The notes beneath the pieces are model-generated. The model ran no database searches. It was not told where the DNA came from and saw only the letters and a list, made by a program, of their open reading frames with translations. This document shows, one piece after another, positions 50,714 through 57,856 of a stretch of DNA of 64,000 nt (the first letter of the stretch is position 1; each line of letters starts with the position of its first letter). The stretch is from Chloracidobacterium sp. (GTDB taxonomy: Bacteria > Acidobacteriota > Blastocatellia > Pyrinomonadales > Pyrinomonadaceae): assembly GCA_016716365.1 (NCBI GenBank), contig JADJWM010000003.1:314001-378000 (forward strand). The letters run 5' to 3'. The translations under genes and the position numbers were made by a program.

Positions 50714-52809
50714 ATCCGCGGCGTAATATTCAGGCTGCTGCTGATCGATCCGACGATGCGTTCGTGAACCTCGGCGACCTCAGATTCGAGCAAGGTTCTT
50801 TCGTCGCTCCGGTATTCGAGCCGAACCGTGATCGAACGCTGACCCGGTTCGATGCCCTTTCCTTCGAATGAATCGACAAAGCCGACATGCCGGCAAAGTT
50901 CGGCTTCGAGGTCGATAACGGCCTCGCGTATCATGTCGAAACTTATTTCGCGGCCCACGATGAATGAAACATCCCGAACAATCGAGGGATATTTCGGCAG
51001 CGGACGATAGGTCACATTCGACCGGTTCCTGGACAACACATCATCCAGGTCGATCTCGGCAACGAAGACCGGCGAACGGAATTTATATCCGTTTGAGATT
51101 GCTTCGTCGAGGCGGCCGACGTAGCCGATCAATCCGCCGTCGATGTAGATTCCCGCGGTTTGGCCGGCACGCAAATGCGACACCTCTGCCGGGCGAAACT
51201 CGGCCGCCGGAAAGCCGACCGCTTCCAGAGCGAGTTCGACCGCCCCTTTTGCATCGTAAAAGTCGAGCGGGCGGGAAGCTTCGAGATGCTTGTTAAGGAC
51301 CTCGCCACCGGTCAGTGCAAGGCCGAAGAACTCACGCTCGGTCGGAAGCCCGATCTCATCCGAATGGGCCGCAAACACCTTGCCGAGTTCGAACAATTTG
51401 AGGTCACGCCGCTGCCAATTGAGGTTGTAGCGTACCGAATCGAGCAAACCGGGAAGCAGTGTCGGACGCATCCGCACGGCACCTTCAATCACCGAATCCC
51501 GAAGGGTTACAAATTTCTCGTCGGCCCGATCGTCGATCAATCCCGGGATCGTCTCATAGATCCCGTCGTGCTTCGTATCGATGAAACTGTAAGTAATAGC
51601 CTCATCGTAGCCCAGATCAACAAGCCTTTGGCGAAGAAGCTTTTTCCGTCCTTCGAATTCCTGATATTCGCCCGCCCCGAAGGCCGGTGGGAGTTCGTCG
51701 GCGATGTTCTCATAGCCGGCGTGCCGGGCAACCTCTTCGACAAGGTCTTCTTCGATCGCGATGTCGTGCCGCCAGGTCGGCGAAGTGAACACGTGCGAAC
51801 CGTCCTCCTGCGGTTCATTTCGGATCCCGAGCGCCTCCAAGATTCGGACCGATTCTGCGATGCTGACTTCGAGCCAAGTCAACCGTTTGACCGCGGCGGA
51901 AATATCGCGGCAAACGACTCTCGGCCGGGTTTGCCGGTTCGGATAAACATCGATGAATTCACCCAACTCACCGCCGGCCAACTCGGCGATCATCTCCGCC
52001 GCACGGTTTGATGCCTGATCAAGCATCTCGATATCGACACCCCGCTCAAATCTATAACTGGCCTCGGTCGTAAGCCCAAGATCGCGAGACGTTTGGCGAA
52101 TGCTCGAGCGGTCGAAATAGGCCACTTCGAGGAGGACATTCGTGGTTTCGTCGGTTATGCTCGTGTCCAAACCGCCCATTACACCGCCGACCGCGACAGG
52201 CTTTTCGGCATCGCAGATCATCAGCATCGATCCGTCGAGTTTTCGGTCAACCTCATCCAGTGTCGTGATCGTCTCGCCTGTTTTAGCGCGTCTGACGACG
52301 ATCCGGTTTTCGGCCAGTTTGTCCAGATCGAACGCGTGCATCGGCTGGCCGAGCTCCAGCATTACGTAATTCGTAATGTCCGCCACATTGTTGATCGACC
52401 TTTCACCAACGGCCTCAAGCCGCTTTACCAGCCACTCGGGAGAAGGCCCGATCGTAACGCCGCGAATTATCCGCGCCGTGAACCGATAACATAGGTCCGG
52501 GTCCTCGATCTTCACAACATCCGGGGCCAGAATTGCAGGGAATGGCACGGCATCCGTCGCTTCTGTTTCGCGGCTTTGCGTCTCTGCGGGAAACTCTCTT
52601 CCTGTGATAACCCTCAGTTCCCGTGCCACACCAAGATGCGAAAGACAATCCGGCCGATTCGAGGTCAAGTCAATATCAAAAACCTGATCGTCCCCAAACG
52701 CGTGGATGCCCTCAACCGCCAGTCCAACACGCGTCAACGCGGCCGCGGTTTTTTCGGGGGAAAGTTCGTTGTTGATAAGGTCTTTTAGCCAGTTATAGCT
52801 TATGTTCAT
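50710..52809 (-). CDS. pheT: phenylalanyl-tRNA synthetase beta subunit, without the N-terminal tRNA-binding domain
   Basis: PheT forms the alpha2-beta2 synthetase with PheS. The 699-residue protein is about 100 residues shorter than usual. The N-terminal MNISYNWLKDLIN helix is followed, after about 40 residues, directly by 'FDIDLTSNRPDCLSHLGVARE', so the EMAP-type (OB-fold) tRNA-binding domain normally found between them is missing. The B3/B4 editing region (about 120-310), B5, and the catalytic-like core are present, and the C-terminal anticodon-binding FDX domain ends with 'RSITVRLEYRSDERTL'. The stop overlaps the ZapB-like gene, and the start overlaps the unknown gene upstream by one base. 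Confidence 0.95.
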   Translation of the reverse strand: MNISYNWLKDLINNELSPEKTAAALTRVGLAVEGIHAFGDDQVFDIDLTSNRPDCLSHLGVARELRVITGREFPAETQSRETEATDAVPFPAILAPDVVKIEDPDLCYRFTARIIRGVTIGPSPEWLVKRLEAVGERSINNVADITNYVMLELGQPMHAFDLDKLAENRIVVRRAKTGETITTLDEVDRKLDGSMLMICDAEKPVAVGGVMGGLDTSITDETTNVLLEVAYFDRSSIRQTSRDLGLTTEASYRFERGVDIEMLDQASNRAAEMIAELAGGELGEFIDVYPNRQTRPRVVCRDISAAVKRLTWLEVSIAESVRILEALGIRNEPQEDGSHVFTSPTWRHDIAIEEDLVEEVARHAGYENIADELPPAFGAGEYQEFEGRKKLLRQRLVDLGYDEAITYSFIDTKHDGIYETIPGLIDDRADEKFVTLRDSVIEGAVRMRPTLLPGLLDSVRYNLNWQRRDLKLFELGKVFAAHSDEIGLPTEREFFGLALTGGEVLNKHLEASRPLDFYDAKGAVELALEAVGFPAAEFRPAEVSHLRAGQTAGIYIDGGLIGYVGRLDEAISNGYKFRSPVFVAEIDLDDVLSRNRSNVTYRPLPKYPSIVRDVSFIVGREISFDMIREAVIDLEAELCRHVGFVDSFEGKGIEPGQRSITVRLEYRSDERTLLESEVAEVHERIVGSISSSLNITPRI

Positions 52810-53354
52810 TAAATTACGTCAAAAGGTTGGAGCAATGAAAGTGCCTCATTCTTGGAAATCCCATCTGTCTTGAGCGAACCCCACGCGGACCTTTTGGACA
52901 GCGATATATAGAATGACTTCGTCCCTTCCGGTTCGATCACATACGCCATCAAACTGCCGCGATGGAAGTCTTTCGTTCCCCCGCTATACCAGATGAACAA
53001 ACGCGGAGCCGAAACTGCTACAAGACATTTGCGAGTGAGATTCTCACTGCTGCTCTGATAAAAATGAAGTCCTGCCTCCCGTTCGCTGTATTCACCACCG
53101 TCTATCTTGAAATGTCGTTGTTCAACCACTCGGTCGGGAATGAATGGTGGGATGCGAAGCTTCTCAAAACCACGCAATCCGAGCGCACCAAGGAGTTTGC
53201 CTTGAAATCCCCTCCACTTGAAGTCAAACCAATGGTCAATCTTAACTAAGAATAATTCCTCAGGTTGAACTGTGTTCGCAAGCCGATTCACGAACGCTTC
53301 GATCAGAGATGTGAATTCGAGATCGTCATTTACTTGGGCTTGAACTCGAATCAT
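52809..53354 (-). CDS. hypothetical protein inserted between pheS and pheT
   Basis: The 181-residue protein sits between pheS and pheT with both junctions overlapping: its ATG overlaps the pheS stop (ATGA) and its TAA overlaps the pheT ATG by one base. It is mixed in structure, with N-terminal helices and a strand-rich C-terminal half ('LFIWYSGGTKDFHRGSLMAYVIEPEGTKSFYISLSKRSAW'). There is no signal peptide, membrane segment or Cys motif. I do not recognise a characterised family, though the WYSG...RGSLM pattern resembles hypothetical proteins I associate with scattered occurrence. pheS and pheT are normally adjacent, so this is an unusual insertion that must be translated as part of the operon. 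Function unknown. Confidence 0.75.
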   Translation of the reverse strand: MIRVQAQVNDDLEFTSLIEAFVNRLANTVQPEELFLVKIDHWFDFKWRGFQGKLLGALGLRGFEKLRIPPFIPDRVVEQRHFKIDGGEYSEREAGLHFYQSSSENLTRKCLVAVSAPRLFIWYSGGTKDFHRGSLMAYVIEPEGTKSFYISLSKRSAWGSLKTDGISKNEALSLLQPFDVI

Positions 53355-54514
53355 CGAAACTGCTCCAAAAACCGCACATCATTCTCGAACATATGCCTGA
53401 TGTCATCGATATTGAACATCAGCGCAGCCATGCGTTCGAGGCCAAAGCCGAAGGCGAAGCCGGAGTATTCCTGCGGGTTGACGCCGCAAGCCCGCAGGAC
53501 GTTCGGGTGGACCATTCCCGATCCGCCAAGTTCGATCCAGCCGGAGCCTTTGCAAGGGCGGCACCTGTCCGTTAGCTGTGAGCCGTGAGCGGTAAGCAGT
53601 TCGCCACCATCGATCTCTTTACTGGTCGCCGCTCGCTGCTCACCGCTCACTCTCCCGGTGCCGTGGCATTTGAAGCACGAGAAGTCGAACTCCGCCGACG
53701 GTTCGGTGAAAGGGAAGTAAGACGGTCGGAATCGGGTGACCGTGTCCTCGCCGTACATTCGCTTGAGCCATTCGGTCACGGTGCCCTTCAAGTGGGCCAT
53801 CGTGATGCCCTTATCGACGCATAGCCCCTCGATCTGATGGAACATCGGCACGTGGGTCATGTCCGGCGTATCGCGGCGGAAGACCTTACCCGGTGCGATG
53901 ATGCGGATCGGAACGCCTCGGCGTTCCATCGCACGGATCTGCACGGTCGAAGTTTGCGAACGAAGGGCAAAGCCGTCGGTCGTGTAGAACGTGTCCTGAG
54001 ATTCGCGGGCCGGGTGACCCGGAGGAATGTTCAGCGCGTCAAAATTGTAATGATCCGTCTCGATCTCGCGGTCGTCCTCGATCGCGTAGCCCATCGAAAC
54101 GAAAATGTCCTCGATCTTCTGCCGCAGGATCGTGATCGGGTGCAGATGGCCGGTCCGCGGACGCCGGCCGGGGATGGTCACATCAAGCCGCTCGGCTTCG
54201 GTCTTCGCCTTTGAAAGCGACTGGTTCAAGGCAGATTCGGCAGAGTCGATCCGTTCGACGATCGCCTTTTCAACCGATTGAACAAACTGCCCGAACTCGC
54301 CGCGCTGTTCAGGTGCCACCTTGCCGATGAGCTTTTTGGATTCTGCCAAAGCGCTCTTTTTGCCGGTATGGCGGACCTTTATCTCGCCCATCTCACGCCG
54401 CATCGCTTCGATGTCGCTCAGGCTCGCACCGTTCAGGTTCAGGTCGTTAAATTTCTCAAAATCGCGGTCAAAAGCCTCACGGGCCGCTTCGACCGTCGCT
54501 CTTTCGTCAGCCAT
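53351..54514 (-). CDS. pheS: phenylalanyl-tRNA synthetase alpha subunit with in-frame insertion
   Basis: PheS is the catalytic subunit. The 387-residue protein has an N-terminal coiled coil (about 1-100) and class II motifs: motif 2 'KVFRRDTPDMTHVPMFHQIEGL' and motif 3 'GFAFGFGLERMAALMF'. The zinc-knuckle-like pair CFKCHGTG...CRPCKGSGW is present. The two halves are normally adjacent, but here they are separated by about 30 residues (RVSGEQRAATSKEIDGGELL and so on) encoded by a palindromic repeat at 53585-53650. The stop overlaps the unknown gene downstream. The region upstream is almost 600 bases long and noncoding. Essential gene; the insertion keeps the frame. Confidence 0.95.
   Translation of the reverse strand: MADERATVEAAREAFDRDFEKFNDLNLNGASLSDIEAMRREMGEIKVRHTGKKSALAESKKLIGKVAPEQRGEFGQFVQSVEKAIVERIDSAESALNQSLSKAKTEAERLDVTIPGRRPRTGHLHPITILRQKIEDIFVSMGYAIEDDREIETDHYNFDALNIPPGHPARESQDTFYTTDGFALRSQTSTVQIRAMERRGVPIRIIAPGKVFRRDTPDMTHVPMFHQIEGLCVDKGITMAHLKGTVTEWLKRMYGEDTVTRFRPSYFPFTEPSAEFDFSCFKCHGTGRVSGEQRAATSKEIDGGELLTAHGSQLTDRCRPCKGSGWIELGGSGMVHPNVLRACGVNPQEYSGFAFGFGLERMAALMFNIDDIRHMFENDVRFLEQFR
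53585..53650. repeat. palindromic repeat inside pheS
   Basis: Arms GTGAGCGGTAAGCAG (53585-53599) and CTGCTCACCGCTCAC (53636-53650) are complementary with one mismatch, around a 36-base loop. The flanks carry further GAGC/GCTC units. Together they encode the extra residues in the zinc-knuckle region of PheS, so the element looks like an inserted mobile palindrome kept in frame. Confidence 0.7.
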
Positions 54515-54735
54515 AAATAATTAGAATATCAGGTCAGGGCAGGTCAGACACTGAAAGAGAGATATTTTAGCATAACTGTGATGTGTAAAGGTCTTTCGTG
54601 ACGTCTCCGTGTGTTTCGTTTCGCGGACGGATGCGCTCTTTTTGTGAAACGCATGAAACAGTCATAAATACGGTATTCAAGGGCCTTTAGCGACTTTTCC
54701 CGGGTGTTTCGTTTCACGGACGCACACACTGTTTC

Positions 54736-54751
54736 TGTTTCACATGAAACA
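54736..54751. promoter_or_regulatory. parS-like ParB-binding site candidate
   Basis: TGTTTCACATGAAACA differs by one base from the widely conserved parS palindrome TGTTTCACGTGAAACA, and remains a near-perfect inverted repeat. It lies in a long intergenic gap, as many parS sites do. No parA or parB gene is in the window. A chance match cannot be excluded from one site. Confidence 0.5.
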
Positions 54752-54945
54752 CTTTCTGAAGCACCACGAAATTGTTTCGGCCTAAAACACACCGACACAT
54801 TTTGGAAGCACGCGATAGCAAAGGGACTCTCCATAAAGTCGCAATTTTCAAATTTCACCAGGTCCCGGCTAGGAAAAACCAAGGCCGGAAACTATCTTGA
54901 CACAGATCGCCCGGCCGATGGGACCGTGATCTGGAAGAAATGGAC

Positions 54946-54972
54946 GATGCGAAAGATGCGAAAGATGCGAAA
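54946..54972. repeat. 9-base tandem repeat GATGCGAAA, three copies
   Basis: Three exact copies (54946-54954, 54955-54963, 54964-54972) are followed by a degenerate fourth. The stretch is noncoding and lies about 140 bases before tdh. It may vary in copy number between strains. Confidence 0.8.
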
Positions 54973-55108
54973 GATGGGAACGAAATTGAAGCCCGGTATA
55001 TTGACGTCTAAAGCAGGGTCAACCGAGGTTTCCACCGCGTTCGCAACGGCCAAATTGTTCTGCTATCATCGGAAGCAAAAAGGACACAACAGTTAACTCC
55101 GAACGACA

Positions 55109-56143
55109 ATGAAAGCCATTGTAAAAAGCAAAGCCGAACCGGGCCTTTGGATCGAGGACGTGCCCGAGCCGGAAATGGGCATTAACGATGTGATGATCCG
55201 CGTCAAACGTGGAGGGATCTGCGGCACTGACCTGCACATCTATAATTGGGACGCGTGGGCACAGGCCACGATCAAAGTGCCGACCACGATCGGGCACGAG
55301 TTCGTGGGTGAGATCGTCGATGTCGGGTCGAATGTTGTCGATTTTACCGCCGGCGATATCGTCAGCGTAGAGGGCCACCTGGTCTGCGGCCGCTGCCGAA
55401 ACTGCATGGCGGGAAAACGCGCATTATGTGCGAACACCCGCGGCGTCGGCGTGAATACCAACGGCGGTTTTGCGGAATTCATCGCCGTTCCGTACACGAA
55501 CATCTGGAAGCATAAGCCGGATATAGACCTGGATGTGGCGGCAATTTTCGATCCGTTCGGGAACGCCGTCCACACGGCGTTGGAGTTCGAGGTGTTTGGA
55601 GAAGACGTGCTTATAACCGGGGCCGGCCCGATCGGGATCATGGCTACCGCCGTCGCGAAACACGCCGGAGCCCGAAACATCGTCATCACCGACATAAATC
55701 CCTTTCGCCTCGAACTCGCTGAGAAAATGGGCCACGTTACAAAGGCCGTCAATGTCAGCAAGCAGTCGATCAAGGACGTGCAGAGAGAGTTGGGGATGAA
55801 GGAAGGTTTTGACGTTGGAATGGAAATGTCCGGCGTTCCTGCGGCATTCAAGGACATGCTTGCAAATATGTTTCACGGCGGCAAGATCGCCTTCCTCGGC
55901 ATCCCGACGGAACAGTTCGGGATCGACTGGAAGACCGTTATCTTCAACATGATCACCATTAAAGGCATCTACGGCCGCCAGATGTACGAGACATGGTACC
56001 AAATGTCCAACTTGCTGGAATCAGGCGTCGATATTTCGCCGGTGATCACGCATCGGTACTCGTACAAGGATTTCGAGCAGGGATTTGTGGCGATCAAGGA
56101 AGGGAACTGCGGGAAGGTGGTGCTGGATTTTGACCAGATTTAA
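55109..56143 (+). CDS. tdh: L-threonine 3-dehydrogenase
   Basis: Tdh oxidises threonine to 2-amino-3-oxobutyrate with NAD, the first step of threonine breakdown to glycine. The 344-residue zinc alcohol dehydrogenase-type protein has the catalytic zinc ligands Cys38 (GGICGTDLHIY) and His63-Glu64 (IGHEFVGE), and the structural zinc set Cys93, Cys96, Cys99 and Cys107. The Rossmann part follows ('VLITGAGPIGIMATAVAKHAGARNIVI'). Its C-terminus reads 'GFVAIKEGNCGKVVLDFDQI'. A diverged copy of this last stretch lies downstream of a toxin-antitoxin pair at 56768-56836. The partner gene kbl lies 1.7 kb downstream instead of adjacent. Confidence 0.96.
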   Translation: MKAIVKSKAEPGLWIEDVPEPEMGINDVMIRVKRGGICGTDLHIYNWDAWAQATIKVPTTIGHEFVGEIVDVGSNVVDFTAGDIVSVEGHLVCGRCRNCMAGKRALCANTRGVGVNTNGGFAEFIAVPYTNIWKHKPDIDLDVAAIFDPFGNAVHTALEFEVFGEDVLITGAGPIGIMATAVAKHAGARNIVITDINPFRLELAEKMGHVTKAVNVSKQSIKDVQRELGMKEGFDVGMEMSGVPAAFKDMLANMFHGGKIAFLGIPTEQFGIDWKTVIFNMITIKGIYGRQMYETWYQMSNLLESGVDISPVITHRYSYKDFEQGFVAIKEGNCGKVVLDFDQI

Positions 56144-56154
56144 TTGCAACGAGC

Positions 56155-56170
56155 GTAGCCACCAGGCTAC
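56155..56170 (+). promoter_or_regulatory. small inverted repeat before the HigBA-like pair
   Basis: GTAGCC-ACCA-GGCTAC is a perfect 6-bp inverted repeat ending six bases before the toxin ATG at 56177. Its position fits an operator bound by the HTH antitoxin, as usual in autoregulated TA operons. This is inference from position. Confidence 0.4.
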
Positions 56171-56176
56171 ACTATT

Positions 56177-56482
56177 ATGGTTGAGATTCGGCAGACGGAT
56201 GTTTTCTCAAAATGGCTTCGGAATCTCCGTGACATTCGGGCACGGGCGAGAGTTCTGGCTAGGATAGATCGGCTAGGATCGGGCAATCCCGGCGACGTTA
56301 AACCGGTCGGCAGCGGAGTATCGGAAATGCGTATCCATTACGGTCCGGGCTATCGCGTTTATTTTATCGAACGTGGGAACGAGCTAATTATTCTTCTAGC
56401 CGGCGGAGACAAAACGTCTCAAACAACCGATGTTGGGAAAGCGATTGCACTTTCTAAGGAACTAGATCATGGCGAAGATTAA
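56177..56482 (+). CDS. HigB/RelE-like toxin (addiction module killer protein)
   Basis: The 101-residue protein matches the 'addiction module killer' group of RelE-superfamily toxins: 'EIRQTDVFSKWLRNLRDIRARARVLARIDRLGSGNPGDVKPVGSGVSEMRIHYGPGYRVYFI' followed by 'ELIILLAGGDKTSQTTDVGKAIAL'. These cut mRNA at the ribosome. The gene order toxin first, antitoxin second is typical of HigBA-like pairs. The stop overlaps the antitoxin gene by 14 bases. It starts 33 bases after the tdh stop. The module is flanked on the far side by a tdh 3' end copy, which suggests it was inserted here. Confidence 0.92.
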   Translation: MVEIRQTDVFSKWLRNLRDIRARARVLARIDRLGSGNPGDVKPVGSGVSEMRIHYGPGYRVYFIERGNELIILLAGGDKTSQTTDVGKAIALSKELDHGED

Positions 56483-56768
56483 AACAACCAAATACGACCT
56501 GGCAGAATACCTGAACACGCCCGAGGAGATGGCCGCGTACCTCGAGGCGTGCCTTGAGGAAGCCAACGGAGACGCTGCTTTTGTAGCAAAAGCTCTCGGA
56601 AATATCGCGCGAGCCAAAGGTATGACCGAGGTTGCCCGCAATGCAGGTGTTTCCCGCGAGAGTCTCTACAAGGCTCTTTCGGGTGAACGCACACCCAATT
56701 TTGACACGATCCTGAAAGTCATCCATGCACTCGGCCTTGAACTCCACGCACTCCCGCGTGTCAGCTAG
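56469..56768 (+). CDS. HigA-like antitoxin with helix-turn-helix
   Basis: The 99-residue protein is the 'addiction module antidote' type: N-terminal 'TTKYDLAEYLNTPEEMAAYLEACLEEANGDAAFVAKALGNIARAKG', followed by an HTH (MTEVARNAGVSRESLYKALSGERTPNFDTILKVIHALG). It should bind the toxin and repress the operon. It overlaps the toxin gene by 14 bases in a different frame, so the two are translationally coupled. Its stop is followed immediately by the tdh 3' end fragment. Confidence 0.93.
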   Translation: MAKIKTTKYDLAEYLNTPEEMAAYLEACLEEANGDAAFVAKALGNIARAKGMTEVARNAGVSRESLYKALSGERTPNFDTILKVIHALGLELHALPRVS

Positions 56769-56836
56769 AAAAAGGCTTCGAGGCGATCAAGGAAGGAAAC
56801 TGCGGGAAGGTGGTTTTAGATTTCACGACTATTTGA
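56768..56836 (+). pseudogene. fragment of a second tdh 3' end
   Basis: This reads 'EKGFEAIKEGNCGKVVLDFTTI' and then a stop. It aligns residue by residue with the last 22 residues of the intact tdh just upstream ('QGFVAIKEGNCGKVVLDFDQI' and stop), but differs at several residues and bases. It has no start codon or upstream part. It therefore looks like a leftover tdh end from another allele, separated from the intact gene by the HigBA-like pair. Confidence 0.88.
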
Positions 56837-56853
56837 CGAAAGGGAGCGCACTC

Positions 56854-57186
56854 ATGAATAGACAACGGAAAAATCTCTCGACGGGCCTGTTCGCCTTGTC
56901 GCTCGTAGCCACGATCGCTTTGGCGTGCGGCGGCGGTAAACCCGCGCCGCCGGAATATCAAGGCACTTGGGTCGCACGCGACGGTTCGACCATTTATATG
57001 TACGCCGACGGGAAAGCGGGTTTCAAGATCGCCGGCAAAGAGGTCACCGGCGGCGGAGCCGAGATCGACGAAGAGGCTAAGACGCTCACCATATCCCTTT
57101 TCGGTATCAGCAACACGTGGAGGATCGACCAGCCGCCTTCAGGGGATGTCATGATCCTCAGCGGGACACGGTATACTAAGAACTAG
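56854..57186 (+). CDS. small lipoprotein
   Basis: The 110-residue protein has a lipoprotein signal (basic start, hydrophobic residues 11-23, lipobox Leu-Ala-Cys at about 25). The mature part is a compact beta-rich domain ('YQGTWVARDGSTIYMYADGKAGFKIAGKEVTGGGAEIDEEAKTLTISLFGISNTWRI'), like small bacterial lipocalin- or META-like domains with a leading Gly-Thr-Trp. It lies between the two gene-end fragments, so it may be the original neighbour of tdh and kbl. No function is known. Confidence 0.75.
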   Translation: MNRQRKNLSTGLFALSLVATIALACGGGKPAPPEYQGTWVARDGSTIYMYADGKAGFKIAGKEVTGGGAEIDEEAKTLTISLFGISNTWRIDQPPSGDVMILSGTRYTKN

Positions 57187-57194
57187 ATCGTGAT

Positions 57195-57308
57195 ATGTAC
57201 GGATCATTCAAACAACACCTCGAATCGACCATTAACGACATCCGCGAAGCGGGCTTGTACAAATCCGAGCGCGTTATTGACGGCCCGCCGGATGCTTGGC
57301 TGTGGTAA
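57195..57308 (+). pseudogene. fragment of a second kbl 5' end
   Basis: The frame starts at ATG 57195 and reads 37 codons to TAA. Its first 34 residues ('MYGSFKQHLESTIND', then 'GLYKSERVIDGPPDA') align with residues 1-34 of the intact kbl at 57857, with about 70 percent base identity. It then runs into unrelated sequence and stops. It is a truncated copy of the start of kbl, left upstream of the second toxin-antitoxin pair. Confidence 0.9.
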
Positions 57309-57318
57309 CATTCCGTTT

Positions 57319-57555
57319 ATGGCGGCTCAGAATATTCAGGAAAGAAAGATCGAATTGATCCAGTGGCTATCGCTGATCGAGGACGATTCTGTGATCGATA
57401 AGGTCGCGAAGGTTCGTGACGAAAGCGTTGCGGACTGGTGGGACGATATTTCGGAAGCCGAGAAAGGATCGATCGCGGCGGGCATAGCGGACGCCGATGC
57501 GGGATCGCTGAAACCGCACACAGATGCCCGGGCAAAATATGAAAAGTGGTTATAG
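57319..57555 (+). CDS. antitoxin component of a ParE/RelE-type pair
   Basis: The 78-residue acidic helical protein resembles the small antitoxins paired with RelE/ParE toxins: 'IQERKIELIQWLSLIEDDSVIDKVAKVRDE' and 'WWDDISEAEKGSIAAGIADADAGSLKPHTDARAKYEKWL'. The DWWD...EK..I..G..D...G...H motif is typical. It probably has no separate DNA-binding domain of HTH type. The gene lies directly after the kbl 5' fragment and overlaps the toxin gene by 17 bases. Confidence 0.9.
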   Translation: MAAQNIQERKIELIQWLSLIEDDSVIDKVAKVRDESVADWWDDISEAEKGSIAAGIADADAGSLKPHTDARAKYEKWL

Positions 57556-57847
57556 AGTTCTCTGGACCAACCACGCCCTCGCCGAACTTGAGAAGACGGT
57601 TCAGTATCTTCAACTGAATTTCTCTGATGCCGAGATCACTCGTCTCGCAAAAGCTATCGAATCAACGCTCAGCAACATCATTCAGAATCCGCAAATGTAT
57701 CCGGTATCTGTTAGATCAGGTGGAGTCCGTCGAGCCGTTGTCCTTCGTTTCAATTCACTCTATTATCGAATCAACAACGAAAAGGATCAGATCGAGATAG
57801 TTTCATTCTTTTCGAATAGACAGGACCCGGAATTGCAGAACTTTTAA
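57539..57847 (+). CDS. ParE/RelE-like toxin
   Basis: The 102-residue protein is a RelE/ParE superfamily toxin: 'YRVLWTNHALAELEKTVQYLQLNFSDAEITRLAKAIESTLSNIIQNPQMYPVS' then 'VRRAVVLRFNSLYYRINNEKDQIEIVSFFSNRQDP'. ParE types poison gyrase, RelE types cut mRNA; this one is nearer the ParE layout, but the target is not settled. The start ATG 57539 lies inside the antitoxin gene. The intact kbl starts nine bases after its stop. It is a different type from the HigBA-like pair upstream. Confidence 0.92.
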   Translation: MKSGYRVLWTNHALAELEKTVQYLQLNFSDAEITRLAKAIESTLSNIIQNPQMYPVSVRSGGVRRAVVLRFNSLYYRINNEKDQIEIVSFFSNRQDPELQNF

Positions 57848-57856
57848 GAAGCGACT

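Larger units (their letters stand above)
54515..55108. other. 594-base intergenic region between pheS and tdh
   Basis: No convincing gene is present on either strand. The region holds a partial direct repeat (a 'TGTTTCGTTTC(G/A)CGGACG' unit near 54608-54625 and again near 54703-54722), a parS-like site at 54736-54751 and a short tandem repeat at 54946-54972. The pheS and tdh promoters should both be here. The base composition is lower in GC than the flanking genes. Confidence 0.6.

Noticed and set aside
54544..54882. 112-codon reverse frame in the pheS-tdh gap
   Set aside because: It crosses the direct repeat and the parS-like site, has no ribosome binding site and an unlikely Cys/Arg-rich composition.
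56177..57847. An integrated phage or transposon carrying the two TA pairs
   Set aside because: There is no integrase, transposase or terminal inverted repeat between tdh and kbl; only the gene-end fragments mark the borders.
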